Below, in pieces: positions 9,086 through 18,549 of a DNA stretch of 59,732 nt. The stretch comes from Methylobacterium marchantiae. GTDB lineage: Bacteria; Pseudomonadota; Alphaproteobacteria; Rhizobiales; Beijerinckiaceae. The position numbers and the translations under genes are program-made. Under the pieces are notes generated by a model that saw nothing but the letters and a program-made list of their open reading frames with translations, did not search any database and had not been told where the DNA came from. The stretch's first letter is position 1. Each line of letters begins with the position of its first letter. Location of the stretch: assembly GCF_022179405.1 (NCBI RefSeq), contig NZ_BPQT01000031.1, positions 1 through 59,732 of the forward strand, in the 5' to 3' direction.

Positions 9086-9152
9086 TCGTGAAGAGGCCGG
9101 GCGCGGCATCGTTTCTCTGGCGTTCGCGCGCGCGAGGGATCACATTGCTTCC

Positions 9153-9830
9153 ATGCAGCACGACCACGACGGCGAACGCGTGGACATTACCCCACAGATT
9201 TTGCTCAAGGCCTATGCCGCCGGGATCTTCCCCATGGCGGAGGATGCCGACGACCCCACGATCTATTGGGTCGAACCGAAGGCGCGCGGCGTCCTGCCGA
9301 TCGATCATTTCCACGTGGCGCGCCGGCTCGCGCGCACCGTCCGTTCGAACCAGTTCGAGGTCCGGACCGACCTCGATTTCGACGGCGTCATCTCGGGCTG
9401 CGCGGCGCCTCGGGGCGACGGCGAGAAGACCTGGATCAACGCCCGCATCCGCGAACTCTACGGCGCCCTGTTCGATGCCGGGCACGCGCATACGGTGGAG
9501 GTCTATTCCGAGGGACGGCTCGTCGGCGGCCTCTACGGCGTTTCGCTCGGGGCCGCGTTCTTCGGCGAGAGCATGTTCCACACGGTGCGGGACGCGTCGA
9601 AGGTGGCCCTCGTCCATCTGATGGCGCGGTTGAAACTCGGTGGATACCGTCTGGCCGACACACAGTTCGTCACCGACCACCTGATCCAGTTCGGCGCCGA
9701 GGAACTGCCGCGCCACGTCTACAAGCGCCGCCTCGCCGAGGCGATCGTCCTGGATGCGAGCTGGGATGTCTGGCCGGGGGACCGGGCCGTCGGCGGCGAG
9801 GACGTGCTCGCCGCCTTCACCGTGACCTGA
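9153..9830 (+). CDS. aat: Leucyl/phenylalanyl-tRNA-protein transferase
   Basis: Transfers Leu or Phe from aminoacyl-tRNA to N-terminal Lys/Arg of proteins, creating N-degrons recognised by ClpS-ClpAP. The 225 residues cover the whole family: [15 protein letters not shown] at the N-terminus, the [16 protein letters not shown] block, [23 protein letters not shown], and the catalytic-core [20 protein letters not shown]-terminal [21 protein letters not shown] is also present. The gene keeps its expected position downstream of accC in Rhizobiales, but the two small secreted-protein genes lie between. It is convergent with the LysE gene, with four bases between stops. Confidence 0.96.
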   Translation: MQHDHDGERVDITPQILLKAYAAGIFPMAEDADDPTIYWVEPKARGVLPIDHFHVARRLARTVRSNQFEVRTDLDFDGVISGCAAPRGDGEKTWINARIRELYGALFDAGHAHTVEVYSEGRLVGGLYGVSLGAAFFGESMFHTVRDASKVALVHLMARLKLGGYRLADTQFVTDHLIQFGAEELPRHVYKRRLAEAIVLDASWDVWPGDRAVGGEDVLAAFTVT

Positions 9831-9834
9831 CCCG

Positions 9835-10467
9835 TCAGCGCCGGCCGTCGAGGGCCATGCGGATGGCGAGGCCGCCGAGCACGCCGCCCATGATCCAGCG
9901 CTGCACCTTCAGCCATCCCGGATTACGGGACAGGAAGACGGCGATCGAGCCGGCCGCGATGGCGATGAGCCCATTGACCGCGACGCTGACGACGATCTGG
10001 ACCGAGCCGAGCAGCAGGGTCTGACCGAGAATGCCGCCGCCCTCGGGCGCCACGAATTGCGGCAGCAGCGCGAGGTAAAGCATCGCGATCTTCGGGTTGA
10101 GGAGGTTGGTGAGGAACCCCATCGCGAACAGCTTCGCCTTGCCGTCGGGCGCGAGCGCACGCACCTCGAAGGGCGAGCGGCCGCCGGGCTTTAGCGCCTG
10201 CCAGGCGAGATATCCGAGATAGAGCGCGCCGGTCAGCCGCAGGGCGTCGTAGGCATAGGGGATCGCCAGGACCAGGGCGGTGATGCCGAGAGCGGCGCAC
10301 AGCATGTAGAACACGAAGCCCAGGGCGACCCCGCCGAGGGAGACCAGGGCTGCGGCGCGGCCCTGGCAGATGGCGCGGGAGACGAGGTAGGCCATGTTGG
10401 GCCCCGGCGTCAGCACCATCCCGAGGGAGACGCCGGCGAAGGCGAGGATGGTGACGCTGTCGGGCAT
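9835..10467 (-). CDS. LysE/RhtB-family amino acid exporter
   Basis: A 210-residue inner-membrane exporter with about six hydrophobic helices. The family signature GMVLTPGPNMAYLVSRAI is at the N-terminus, and FLTNLLNPKIAMLYLALLPQF is the second conserved block. The substrate could be a homoserine/threonine-type or basic amino acid and cannot be fixed. The start at 10467 has a good AGGAGA ribosome site. It begins 27 bases after the DUF2155 gene stop on the same strand, so the two are probably co-transcribed, though functionally unrelated as far as known. Confidence 0.92.
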   Translation of the reverse strand: MPDSVTILAFAGVSLGMVLTPGPNMAYLVSRAICQGRAAALVSLGGVALGFVFYMLCAALGITALVLAIPYAYDALRLTGALYLGYLAWQALKPGGRSPFEVRALAPDGKAKLFAMGFLTNLLNPKIAMLYLALLPQFVAPEGGGILGQTLLLGSVQIVVSVAVNGLIAIAAGSIAVFLSRNPGWLKVQRWIMGGVLGGLAIRMALDGRR

Positions 10468-10494
10468 GGCGCGCTCTCCTGTTGCCGGCCGATC

Positions 10495-11172
10495 CTACCG
10501 GAAGATGGAATCGAAGATCGATTGCGGCTGGGCCGGCGGCGGCGGTGCGGGCGCCGGGCCCTCGTTGGTCGGGAAGAACTTTCGCGACGGCTTCTGCTTG
10601 GGCTGGACCGGCACGCCGCGCGGCGCCTCGACATCGACCTGCCCGTTCGGGTTGACCTGCTGGGCCGTGCGCGTCGGGTCGGTGTTCTTCGGGCGCCGGG
10701 TCTTCTCCGGCTTCGAGGCCATGGCCGGCACGTCTTCCTGCTCGCGCGCCTCGGCGATGATGTCGTTGCCGCCCTTACAATCCACGAGCCACACGTCGTA
10801 GATCGGATGCTCGATGGCGTGCAGGCCGGGACTCGCCGCGAACATCCAGCCCGTGAAGATTCGGCGGTACTTGTTGTCGAGGGTCACCTCGTCGACCTCG
10901 AGGAAGGCCGTGGTCTTCGGGCTCTCGGTGGGAGGCCGGCTGTAGCAGACGCGCGGGGTCAATTGCAGGGCGCCGAACTGCACCGTCTCGTCGACGGCGA
11001 CCTCGAACGACACGATCCGGCCGGTGATCTTGTCGAGGCCGGAGAACACCGCGGTCGGGTTCTTGATCTTGTCGGCGAGGGCCTGGCCTGGGACGGCAGC
11101 GGCGCCCACACATGCACACGCCATGGCGAAGGTGACGTGAAGAGCGATTCTGGCGCGACGTGCAGCGGTCAT
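10495..11172 (-). CDS. DUF2155-domain exported protein
   Basis: An alphaproteobacterial protein of unknown function. The start at 11172 gives a standard signal peptide (MTAARRARIALHVTFAMACACVG, cleavage near GQALA); an upstream ATG at 11238 would add 22 residues. The conserved DUF2155 domain (about residues 35-140) shows KITGRIVSFEV, GALQLTPRVCYSRPPTE, AFLEVDEV and FTGWMFAASPGLHAIEHPIYDVWLVDC. The C-terminal 80 residues are Pro/Lys-rich and variable. Two cysteines (in RVCYS and LVDCKG) could form a periplasmic disulfide. DUF2155 genes usually lie between aat and the NDUFA12 gene, as here, apart from the inserted patatin gene. Confidence 0.9.
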   Translation of the reverse strand: MTAARRARIALHVTFAMACACVGAAAVPGQALADKIKNPTAVFSGLDKITGRIVSFEVAVDETVQFGALQLTPRVCYSRPPTESPKTTAFLEVDEVTLDNKYRRIFTGWMFAASPGLHAIEHPIYDVWLVDCKGGNDIIAEAREQEDVPAMASKPEKTRRPKNTDPTRTAQQVNPNGQVDVEAPRGVPVQPKQKPSRKFFPTNEGPAPAPPPPAQPQSIFDSIFR

Positions 11173-11431
11173 GAAGTCAGCGAACCCGTTGCGGAAAGAC
11201 GATCGAGACCCGGTAGGCCATGCCTGCGCCGATGTCATCCGGCTTTAGACAGGGGAACGATGTTGGAAAAAGGGCATCGCGAGACGCAGACGAGACACGG
11301 TCACGCGTCCCAGAATCTCTGCCTCCGACGTGTTTGGACAGGACAGATTCACCTAACTACAGATTGATTAGTATCCTTTGCCGGTTGATCCTGCGTTGAA
11401 GAGCGATCAGCGAATCATGCGGGGGGCAACA

Positions 11432-13591
11432 ATGGCAGTCGAGATCGATAGCGCCCCACTACATCAGAGACCCGATTTTGAGATCGGTCTGGCCTTGGCC
11501 GGCGCTATTTCAGCGGGTTCTTACACCGCCGGTGTCGTCGATTTTCTGTTTCAGGCGCTTCAGGCTTGGGAAGACTCGCGGAAAGACGATGTTCCGCAGC
11601 ATCGAGTCTGTATTCGCACGATGGCTGGTGCCTCGGCTGGGGCGATCACGGGAGCCCTGGGCATCGTTGCGCTTGCCCGCGGGCTTCGCCCCGTTACCTT
11701 ATCCGATGAGGAGACGGCGGTACTTCAGGGTACCGCGAACACTCCGTTTCAGAGCATCCGATGCGTCCTGCCAACTCTGTACGAGACCTGGGTGACCCGG
11801 CCCTGCATGGTCGCCGCAGCCGGGAGTAAGCGCAAGGACCTCTTAGGCAAGGACGATGTCGCGCCGTGTGGGCCGGACGGCAAGGTGCTGACGCCGACGA
11901 AGGGCGCCAAGCCTCTCCTTTTGCGCTCCGTTCTCAACGCTACGCTGCTCGACGAGATCGAGAGGGCGGGACTGCTACATCCCGAGTCGGGGCCGGCAGC
12001 ACAGCCAGGGCCGTTTCCCTACCTCGCCGACACGCTCAACCTCATCGTGACCGTAACGAACCTGCGGGGAATTCCATTCGACGTCGCGTTCGGTCAAGGT
12101 TCTTATGGCATGCAGACCCACGGTGACCGCCTCCATTTTGCAATTGGCGGCGTCGGTACAGCGGTTTGGCCAAAGACGGACGGGCTCTGGCTCGCGGCGG
12201 ACAAGTCGCTCAGGCTGGATGCAGCTACGTTGCCCGGCCCGGGTCAGGGGGACATATCGGAGGAGTGGCGGTCCTACGGCAACGCCGCCATAGCCTCGGC
12301 CGCTTTTCCCGGCGGCTTGGCTCCCCGCACAGTCTCCACCCCGTTCGAGCAATATGAAAAGCGGCAGTATCCCTACCGCTTGACGAACACCGGCATCAAT
12401 GCCGCTTTCCCCTCGTCGGTCGATCTGACTGGAAAGTATAATTTCGTCGCCGTCGATGGTGGCGTCGTCAACAACTCGCCGTTCGACTTCGTCGAGCACG
12501 CCCTGTGGAATCCTGGCGAAACATGCAAAACTGGGGAGGACGCCGATCGAGCCGTGATCATGGTGGCGCCGTTTCCCGAACCACCCGCATTTCCGCCCGA
12601 AGGGTACCCCGCCCTGGAGATCGTCTCGATCTTCCGCGCCCTGTTTCCGGCCCTGATCGATCAGGCTCGGTTTCGGCCATCGGAACTTGGGCCTGCGGTG
12701 AATCCCAACGACCGCTCCCGGTTCATGATCTCGCCAATTCGATCGCTCCAGAATGGTCCGATCGAGCGATATCCTATCGCCTGCGGCCTGCTCGGAGGAT
12801 TCGGCGGGTTTCTCGACGAAGCGTTTCGCGCGCACGACTATCAACTCGGGCGACGGAATTGTCAGCGGTTCCTTGCATCCGTCTTCGGACTGCCTGCGAG
12901 CAGCAGCGTCCTGATGGGCTCTGATGGAGCGGTCTGCCAGGCCCTCTCTTCCCGCTCCGACCCGTATGGCAAAGGCGCAGAAGAGGCCATGATCCTACCG
13001 CTCTGTGGCAACGCCGCCGTGGAAGTCGGGCTCCCGCCCTGGCCCAAGATGTCCGGTAGCGCCTTTCGAACCCTATCCAAGCGAATTGCCGGGCGCCTCG
13101 ACGCCATCCATCGCCCATTCATCGCGGCGCAAGTCCAAAAAAGCGAAATTCGTTGGGCGGCTTCTGGCCTCTACCGGATCAGCCGTCGCAGGCTCCTGAA
13201 CTTCATCGAGCTCACGATCCTCTCCGATCTTGTCCGCCGCAACCAGATCGTGGGCTGGGATCTTCCCGTCGACCTGATCGCTCCAGTCCTTGCGAAGCAG
13301 CCGGGTCGTACAGTCGATGATGTGCGGTTGATTCTAGCCTGTCTCGTGAGTCCAATGTATGCTGGAGCTACGAAGGATGAAATCGTTGCTATGACTAGTC
13401 TTGAGCCCTGCTTCGTCCGGCAGGTCTTGAAAACGCTGACTGCAGTAGACGAAGCCCTTCCGTTCCGCGTGATTCGCAGAAACGCTGACGTCTACAGCCT
13501 GCAGATGCATGCTCCGCTTGGCTTCCGTTCGTGGCCCTTGATCGGAGGAATCATCAGATACCTGTGGCCGCAACCCTATCGCTACGCCTGA
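11432..13591 (+). CDS. Patatin-like phospholipase/acyl hydrolase family protein (large form)
   Basis: A 719-residue protein whose N-terminal ~430 residues form a patatin-type lipid acyl hydrolase. The start is placed at 11432 after a GGGGGG purine run; 11417 is possible. The catalytic dyad is visible: Ser68 in GASAG (66-70) and Asp342 in DGGVVNNSPFD. The oxyanion region is ALAGAISAGSYTAGVVDFL instead of the usual GGGxRG, a feature I recall in a distinct group of large bacterial patatin-like proteins. Residues 430-719 are mostly helical and unrecognised. There is no signal peptide or membrane helix, so it is likely cytoplasmic. Codon use is visibly less GC-rich than in its neighbours. It splits the DUF2155-NDUFA12 neighbourhood, and its stop lies 3 bases from the NDUFA12 stop. 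Confidence 0.88.
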   Translation: MAVEIDSAPLHQRPDFEIGLALAGAISAGSYTAGVVDFLFQALQAWEDSRKDDVPQHRVCIRTMAGASAGAITGALGIVALARGLRPVTLSDEETAVLQGTANTPFQSIRCVLPTLYETWVTRPCMVAAAGSKRKDLLGKDDVAPCGPDGKVLTPTKGAKPLLLRSVLNATLLDEIERAGLLHPESGPAAQPGPFPYLADTLNLIVTVTNLRGIPFDVAFGQGSYGMQTHGDRLHFAIGGVGTAVWPKTDGLWLAADKSLRLDAATLPGPGQGDISEEWRSYGNAAIASAAFPGGLAPRTVSTPFEQYEKRQYPYRLTNTGINAAFPSSVDLTGKYNFVAVDGGVVNNSPFDFVEHALWNPGETCKTGEDADRAVIMVAPFPEPPAFPPEGYPALEIVSIFRALFPALIDQARFRPSELGPAVNPNDRSRFMISPIRSLQNGPIERYPIACGLLGGFGGFLDEAFRAHDYQLGRRNCQRFLASVFGLPASSSVLMGSDGAVCQALSSRSDPYGKGAEEAMILPLCGNAAVEVGLPPWPKMSGSAFRTLSKRIAGRLDAIHRPFIAAQVQKSEIRWAASGLYRISRRRLLNFIELTILSDLVRRNQIVGWDLPVDLIAPVLAKQPGRTVDDVRLILACLVSPMYAGATKDEIVAMTSLEPCFVRQVLKTLTAVDEALPFRVIRRNADVYSLQMHAPLGFRSWPLIGGIIRYLWPQPYRYA

Positions 13592-13594
13592 ACG

Positions 13595-14011
13595 CTAGGA
13601 TTCCGGGCTCCAGGCCACGTAATCGCCGCCGGTCGCCGGCTTGGCGCGGGGGTTGAGCTGCGAGCCCTTCGGGCGATAGGCGGCGCTGGTGCCGGTGAGG
13701 TTCTCCACATGCGGCTTCTGCCAGTCGCGGGGCGTGTAGGTCTCCTCGCTCGGGGGCACGTCGCCGTTGTGGCAGAGCCAGCCGCGCCAGCCGGGCGGGA
13801 CCTTCGAGGCGTCGGCATAGCCGTTATAGACGACCCAGCGCCGCTCCGGGCCGACCGAGCGGTCGATCAGCGGTCCGAGCGCCTTGTAATAGGTGTTTCC
13901 GAAATCGTCCGTGCCGACGAACTGCCCGTGCCGTGCCGTCATCACGGCGAGCGACATGGTCTGCCCGTTCCACCACGTGAAGATTCGCAGAAGCGTGTCC
14001 TTGAGAGCCAT
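13595..14011 (-). CDS. NADH:ubiquinone oxidoreductase NDUFA12 (B17.2) subunit homologue
   Basis: A 138-residue accessory subunit of respiratory complex I, shared by mitochondria and alphaproteobacteria. The start at 14011 (MALKDTLLRIFTWWNGQTM) is chosen because it begins the conserved region; the frame is open upstream without similarity. Family landmarks are GTDDFGNTYY, RRWVVYNGYADASKVPPGWRGWLCH, and the HVENLTGTSAAYRPKGS tail. The protein would sit on the matrix/cytoplasmic arm of complex I near the Q-module. It is a good lineage marker. The nuo operon itself is not in view. Confidence 0.94.
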   Translation of the reverse strand: MALKDTLLRIFTWWNGQTMSLAVMTARHGQFVGTDDFGNTYYKALGPLIDRSVGPERRWVVYNGYADASKVPPGWRGWLCHNGDVPPSEETYTPRDWQKPHVENLTGTSAAYRPKGSQLNPRAKPATGGDYVAWSPES

Positions 14012-14543
14012 CGCACTCGCCTGAACCGGACCGGCGCGACCGCCCGTCCTTCCTCGGCCGGGACTATGGTGAGGGGCCAGGGCGAAGTCCAGCGCAAGCG
14101 CGTCGCGCGCCGACGATATCGGCACCGGCGGCCGGCACGCGGGTGCGGCCGGAATCCCACAGGGAGGGCGCCTTAACCAAAAGTTCAGGCTGCCCCGGCG
14201 GCTCACGGCCTGTGAATGCAAAATTTTTCGCCGGCGAATCCTTCAGGCGAAAAGAGCACTTATCGGCGCCGCCGCGATATCCACAGGAATTACGAACCCA
14301 CCACAACATCTAGCTAGGAACGTAGCCGGCACACACAAGTTGTTGACGTGAAGGCCATGGCCGCGATAGTTTGCGAGGGTCGCCGAAGCAGTTGTGTCGG
14401 TACGGCGGCCCACAGCCTTTCTCGGCCTTCGGACGGCGTATCGCGAACGCTCGCGGTCGCTTGCCTTCTTCAGACTTGACTACACCAGCGGCTGCGCAGG
14501 GCGCGGCGGCATCGTCGACTCTTCGACAAGGGATACAGGGTTC
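14012..14543. other. Divergent intergenic region between NDUFA12 gene and nrdJ
   Basis: These 532 bases separate two outward-facing genes and should hold both promoters. A stem-loop with exact 8-bp arms (TTTTCGCC / GGCGAAAA, 14225-14253) and an AT-rich patch (14215-14330) are the only structures seen. I looked for paired NrdR boxes and for a cobalamin riboswitch ahead of nrdJ and found no convincing match to either by eye. A covariance-model scan would be more sensitive. Confidence 0.5.
14343..14370 (+). promoter_or_regulatory. Possible sigma-70 promoter for nrdJ
   Basis: TTGACG (14343-14348) and GATAGT (14365-14370) are spaced by 16 bases, about 170 bases upstream of the nrdJ start. The -35 element matches consensus at five of six positions and the -10 at four of six. 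This is a weak by-eye prediction. Confidence 0.3.
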
Positions 14544-17500
14544 ATGCGGTTCGAGCGGCGCCACACCACGGCCGGGCAATCCCCCTACGCCACCATCGCC
14601 TTCCGCAAGGCGCTGAGCGAGATCCGCAACCCGGACGGATCGATCGTGTTCCGCCTCGACGGCATCTCCGTGCCCGAGAGCTGGAGCCAGGTCGCCAGCG
14701 ACGTGCTGGCCCAGAAGTATTTCCGCAAGGCCGGCGTCCCCGCCCGCCTGAAGCGCGTGGAAGAGAACGACGTTCCCTCCTTCCTGTGGCGCTCGGTGGC
14801 CGACGAGGCCGCCCTCGCCGACCTGCCCGAGGCCGAGCGCACCGGCTCCGAGACCTCGTCCACCCAGGTGTTCGACCGTCTCGCCGGCTGCTGGACCTAT
14901 TGGGGCTGGAAGGGCGGCTATTTCTCGTCGGAAGAGGACGCCTCCGCGTTCCTCGACGAGCTGCGCTTCATGCTCGCCCGCCAGATGGTGGCACCGAATT
15001 CGCCGCAATGGTTCAATACCGGCCTGCACTGGGCCTACGGCATCGACGGCCCCGCCCAGGGCCACCACTACGTCGATTACCGCACCGGCGAGCTCACGAA
15101 GTCAGCCTCGTCCTACGAGCACCCGCAGCCGCATGCCTGCTTCATCCAGGGCGTGCAGGACGACCTCGTCAACGAGGGCGGCATCATGGACCTGTGGGTC
15201 CGCGAGGCGCGCCTGTTCAAGTACGGCTCGGGCACCGGCTCCAACTTCTCGATGCTGCGCGGTGAGAACGAGAAGCTCGGCGGCGGCGGCAAATCCTCGG
15301 GCCTGATGTCGTTCCTCAAGATCGGCGACCGGGCGGCGGGCGCGATCAAGTCGGGCGGCACCACCCGGCGCGCGGCCAAGATGGTCATCGTCGACATCGA
15401 TCACCCGGATATCGAGCAGTATATCGACTGGAAGGTGAAGGAGGAGCAGAAGGTCGCCGCTCTCGTCACCGGTTCCAAGATCGTCTCCAAGCACCTCCAG
15501 GCGGTGATGAAGGCCTGCACCCAGTGCGAGGCCGAGGGCGACGCCTGTTTCGACGTCGAGCGCAACCCCGCCCTGAAGAAGGCGGTGAAGGCCGCCCGCA
15601 AGGAGATGGTGCCGGACGGCTACACCAAGCGCGTCATCCAGTTCGCCCGCCAGGGCTTCACCAAGATCGATTTCCCGGTCTACGACACCGACTGGGATTC
15701 CGAGGCCTATCTCACGGTGGCCGGCCAGAACTCGAACAACTCCGTCTCCCTCACGGACGACTTCCTGCGCGCCGTCGAGGCGGATGCGGATTGGAACCTG
15801 ACCGCCCGCACCACCGGCAAGTCGGTGAAGACCCTCAAGGCCCGCGAGCTCTGGGACAAGATCGGAGAGGCCGCCTGGGCGTCGGCCGATCCCGGCCTGC
15901 ACTTCAACACCACCATGAACGACTGGCACACCTGCCCGACCGCTGGAAAAATCCGCGCGTCGAACCCGTGCTCCGAGTACATGTTCCTCGACGACACGGC
16001 CTGTAACCTCGCCTCCGCCAACCTGCTGACGATGTACGACCGCGCCAGCGGTGAGTTCGACGTCGCCGCCTTCGAGCATCTCAACCGGCTCTGGACCGTG
16101 GTCCTCGAGATCTCGGTGATGATGGCGCAGTTCCCCTCGAAGGAGATCGCCGAGCTCTCCTACAAGTATCGTACGCTGGGCCTCGGCTACGCCAATATCG
16201 GCGGCCTGCTGATGAGCATGGGCCTGCCCTACGATTCGCATAAGGGCCGGGCGCTCGCCGGTGCCCTCACGGCGATCATGACCGGCGTCGCCTATGCCAC
16301 CTCCGCCGAGATGGCGGCGGAGCTCGGACCCTTCCCGGGCTACGACGAGAATGCGGACGCCATGCTCAAGGTCATCCGCAACCATCGCCGCGCGGCGCAT
16401 GGCGAGGCTCAGGGCTACGAGTTCCTCTCGATCGCTCCCGTCCCCCTTGACATCGCCAACATCCCGCAGGCGGATCTCGCCGAACGCGCCAGGGTGGCGT
16501 GGGACCGCGCCCTCTCGCTCGGCGAGGAGCACGGCTACCGCAACGCCCAGGCCACCGTCATCGCGCCCACCGGCACGATCGGCCTGGTGATGGATTGCGA
16601 CACGACCGGCATCGAGCCCGACTTCGCCCTGGTGAAGTTCAAGAAGCTCGCCGGCGGCGGCTACTTCAAGATCATCAACCGTGCGGTGCCCGACGCCCTG
16701 CGCTCCCTCGGCTACCGCGAATCCGACATCGCCGAGATCGAGGCCTACGCCGTCGGCCACGGCTCCATGGGCCAGTCGCCGGCGATCAATGCGGGAACCC
16801 TGCGCGCCAAGGGCTTCACCGACGACAAGATCTCGGCCATCGAGGCCGGCCTGAAATCGGCCTTCGACATCAAGTTCGTGTTCAACCGCTGGACGCTGGG
16901 CGACGACTTCCTGAAAGACGTGCTCAAGGTGCCGGCCGAGAAGCTCGCCGACCCGACCTTCGAGATCCTGCCCTTCCTCGGCTTCTCGAAGAAGGACATC
17001 GAGGCCGCCAATACCCATATCTGCGGCGCGATGACCCTGGAGGGCGCACCGTTCCTCAAGCAGGAGCATTACGCGGTGTTCGACTGCGCCAATCCGTGCG
17101 GTCGCATCGGCAAGCGCTACCTCTCGGTGGAGAGCCACATCCGCATGATGGCGGCGGCGCAGCCCTTCATCTCGGGCGCCATCTCCAAGACCATCAACAT
17201 GCCCAACGACGCCACCGTCGAGGATTGCAAGAACGCCTACAAGCTGTCCTGGACCCTCGCCCTCAAGGCGAACGCCCTCTACCGCGACGGCTCCAAGCTG
17301 TCGCAGCCCCTGAACTCGGCCCTCATCGCCGACGAGGAGGACGATGTCGACGACGTGATCGAGGCCCTGGTCGCCCAGCCCTCGTCGGCCAAGGCCGCCC
17401 AGCTCGCCGAGAAGGTGGTGGAGCGGGTGATCGAGCGGGTCGAGCGCATCCGCTCGCGCGAGAAGCTGCCCGACCGGCGCAAGGGCTACACCCAGAAGGC

Positions 17501-18275
17501 GGTGGTCGGCGGCCACAAGGTCTACCTGCGCACCGGCGAATACGAGGACGGCCGCATCGGCGAGATCTTCATCGACATGCACAAGGAAGGCGCCGCCTTC
17601 CGCTCGCTGATGAACAACTTCGCCATCGCGATCTCGATCGGCCTGCAATACGGCGTGCCGATGGAGGAATATGTCGACGCCTTCACCTTCACCCGGTTCG
17701 AGCCGGCCGGTTTCGTCCAGGGCAACGACGCGATCAAGAACGCCACCTCGATCCTCGACTACGTGTTCCGCGAACTGGCGATCTCCTATCTCGGCCGCAT
17801 GGACCTCGCCCATGTCGATCCGTCCGAGATCGGCAACACCGTGATGGGCAAGGGCGAGGGCGAAGGCAGCCGCAGCGGCGACAGGCCCGATCCCGTGGCC
17901 TCCAGCATCGTCTCGCGCGGCCTGCTGCGCGGCTCGGCCGACCGGCTCACCCTGATCCAGGGCGGCCCGGCCGGCGGCACGGTCGGCATCGGCTCCGGCC
18001 ATGCCGGGGCGTCGGCGCCCGCTGGAGGTGCGGTCCACGCCGTGCGGGGCGCGACGGCGCTGAAGGCCGAGCCGGCCACCGCCGGCCATGCCGAAGCCCT
18101 CGTCACCGCGCTGCCCTTCGCCAAAGCGGAACGCACCGTCTCGGATCGCCGGGCCGAGGCCAAGATGAAGGGCTATGTCGGCGAAGCCTGCCCGGAATGC
18201 GCGAACTTCACCCTCGTGCGCAACGGAACCTGCCTGAAATGCGACACCTGCGGCGGCACCACCGGCTGTTCGTGA
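14544..18275 (+). CDS. nrdJ: Adenosylcobalamin-dependent (class II) ribonucleotide reductase
   Basis: Reduces ribonucleotides to deoxyribonucleotides with or without oxygen, using B12 to generate the thiyl radical. The 1,243 residues match the long alphaproteobacterial NrdJ form. The start at 14544 ([20 protein letters not shown]) is the recognised N-terminus. Visible landmarks are [26 protein letters not shown], the radical-site region [22 protein letters not shown] near residue 475, [25 protein letters not shown], and a conserved [12 protein letters not shown]. The C-terminal cysteine cluster [23 protein letters not shown] would serve zinc binding or active-site re-reduction. An Ala/Gly-rich linker (about 1120-1190) precedes that tail. 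It is a single-gene unit with its own terminator. Confidence 0.97.
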   Translation: MRFERRHTTAGQSPYATIAFRKALSEIRNPDGSIVFRLDGISVPESWSQVASDVLAQKYFRKAGVPARLKRVEENDVPSFLWRSVADEAALADLPEAERTGSETSSTQVFDRLAGCWTYWGWKGGYFSSEEDASAFLDELRFMLARQMVAPNSPQWFNTGLHWAYGIDGPAQGHHYVDYRTGELTKSASSYEHPQPHACFIQGVQDDLVNEGGIMDLWVREARLFKYGSGTGSNFSMLRGENEKLGGGGKSSGLMSFLKIGDRAAGAIKSGGTTRRAAKMVIVDIDHPDIEQYIDWKVKEEQKVAALVTGSKIVSKHLQAVMKACTQCEAEGDACFDVERNPALKKAVKAARKEMVPDGYTKRVIQFARQGFTKIDFPVYDTDWDSEAYLTVAGQNSNNSVSLTDDFLRAVEADADWNLTARTTGKSVKTLKARELWDKIGEAAWASADPGLHFNTTMNDWHTCPTAGKIRASNPCSEYMFLDDTACNLASANLLTMYDRASGEFDVAAFEHLNRLWTVVLEISVMMAQFPSKEIAELSYKYRTLGLGYANIGGLLMSMGLPYDSHKGRALAGALTAIMTGVAYATSAEMAAELGPFPGYDENADAMLKVIRNHRRAAHGEAQGYEFLSIAPVPLDIANIPQADLAERARVAWDRALSLGEEHGYRNAQATVIAPTGTIGLVMDCDTTGIEPDFALVKFKKLAGGGYFKIINRAVPDALRSLGYRESDIAEIEAYAVGHGSMGQSPAINAGTLRAKGFTDDKISAIEAGLKSAFDIKFVFNRWTLGDDFLKDVLKVPAEKLADPTFEILPFLGFSKKDIEAANTHICGAMTLEGAPFLKQEHYAVFDCANPCGRIGKRYLSVESHIRMMAAAQPFISGAISKTINMPNDATVEDCKNAYKLSWTLALKANALYRDGSKLSQPLNSALIADEEDDVDDVIEALVAQPSSAKAAQLAEKVVERVIERVERIRSREKLPDRRKGYTQKAVVGGHKVYLRTGEYEDGRIGEIFIDMHKEGAAFRSLMNNFAIAISIGLQYGVPMEEYVDAFTFTRFEPAGFVQGNDAIKNATSILDYVFRELAISYLGRMDLAHVDPSEIGNTVMGKGEGEGSRSGDRPDPVASSIVSRGLLRGSADRLTLIQGGPAGGTVGIGSGHAGASAPAGGAVHAVRGATALKAEPATAGHAEALVTALPFAKAERTVSDRRAEAKMKGYVGEACPECANFTLVRNGTCLKCDTCGGTTGCS

Positions 18276-18330
18276 CGGGTCGAGCGGATCGACCTCCCAC
18301 CCCCGCTGGTGACGGCGGGGAATTAGACAC

Positions 18331-18363
18331 GGGCCGTTCTCCCCATGGAGGACGGCCCTTTTT
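18331..18363 (+). terminator. Intrinsic terminator after nrdJ
   Basis: GGGCCGTTCT pairs with AGGACGGCCC (one G-U) around CCCCATGG, followed by TTTTT. It lies 55 bases after the stop codon. Confidence 0.88.
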
Positions 18364-18549
18364 CGTCGATGGACCCTGGACCGGACGGATGCTCCGGCGC
18401 GGCTCAGCGTCCCGCTCGCTGCCGGTTCCGTAACGGTGTCCGAAGGTTTTCCTCGTTCGTTTCGAGCTTCTCCCGCATGATGGGATCAAACGTGGTGCGA
18501 TCCACCGGCCGGGGCGGTCCGCGTGGTCGCGGTCACGATGGGGGACGCG

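Noticed and set aside
14012-14543. Cobalamin riboswitch or NrdR boxes ahead of nrdJ
   Set aside because: Expected on functional grounds, but no B12-box-like core or pair of NrdR boxes was recognised by eye; a covariance and motif scan would settle it.
15102-18089. 995-codon open frame on the minus strand, antisense to nrdJ
   Set aside because: It is antisense to a complete class II ribonucleotide reductase, and its translation is low-complexity Ala/Gly/Arg/Asp/His sequence typical of GC-rich shadows.
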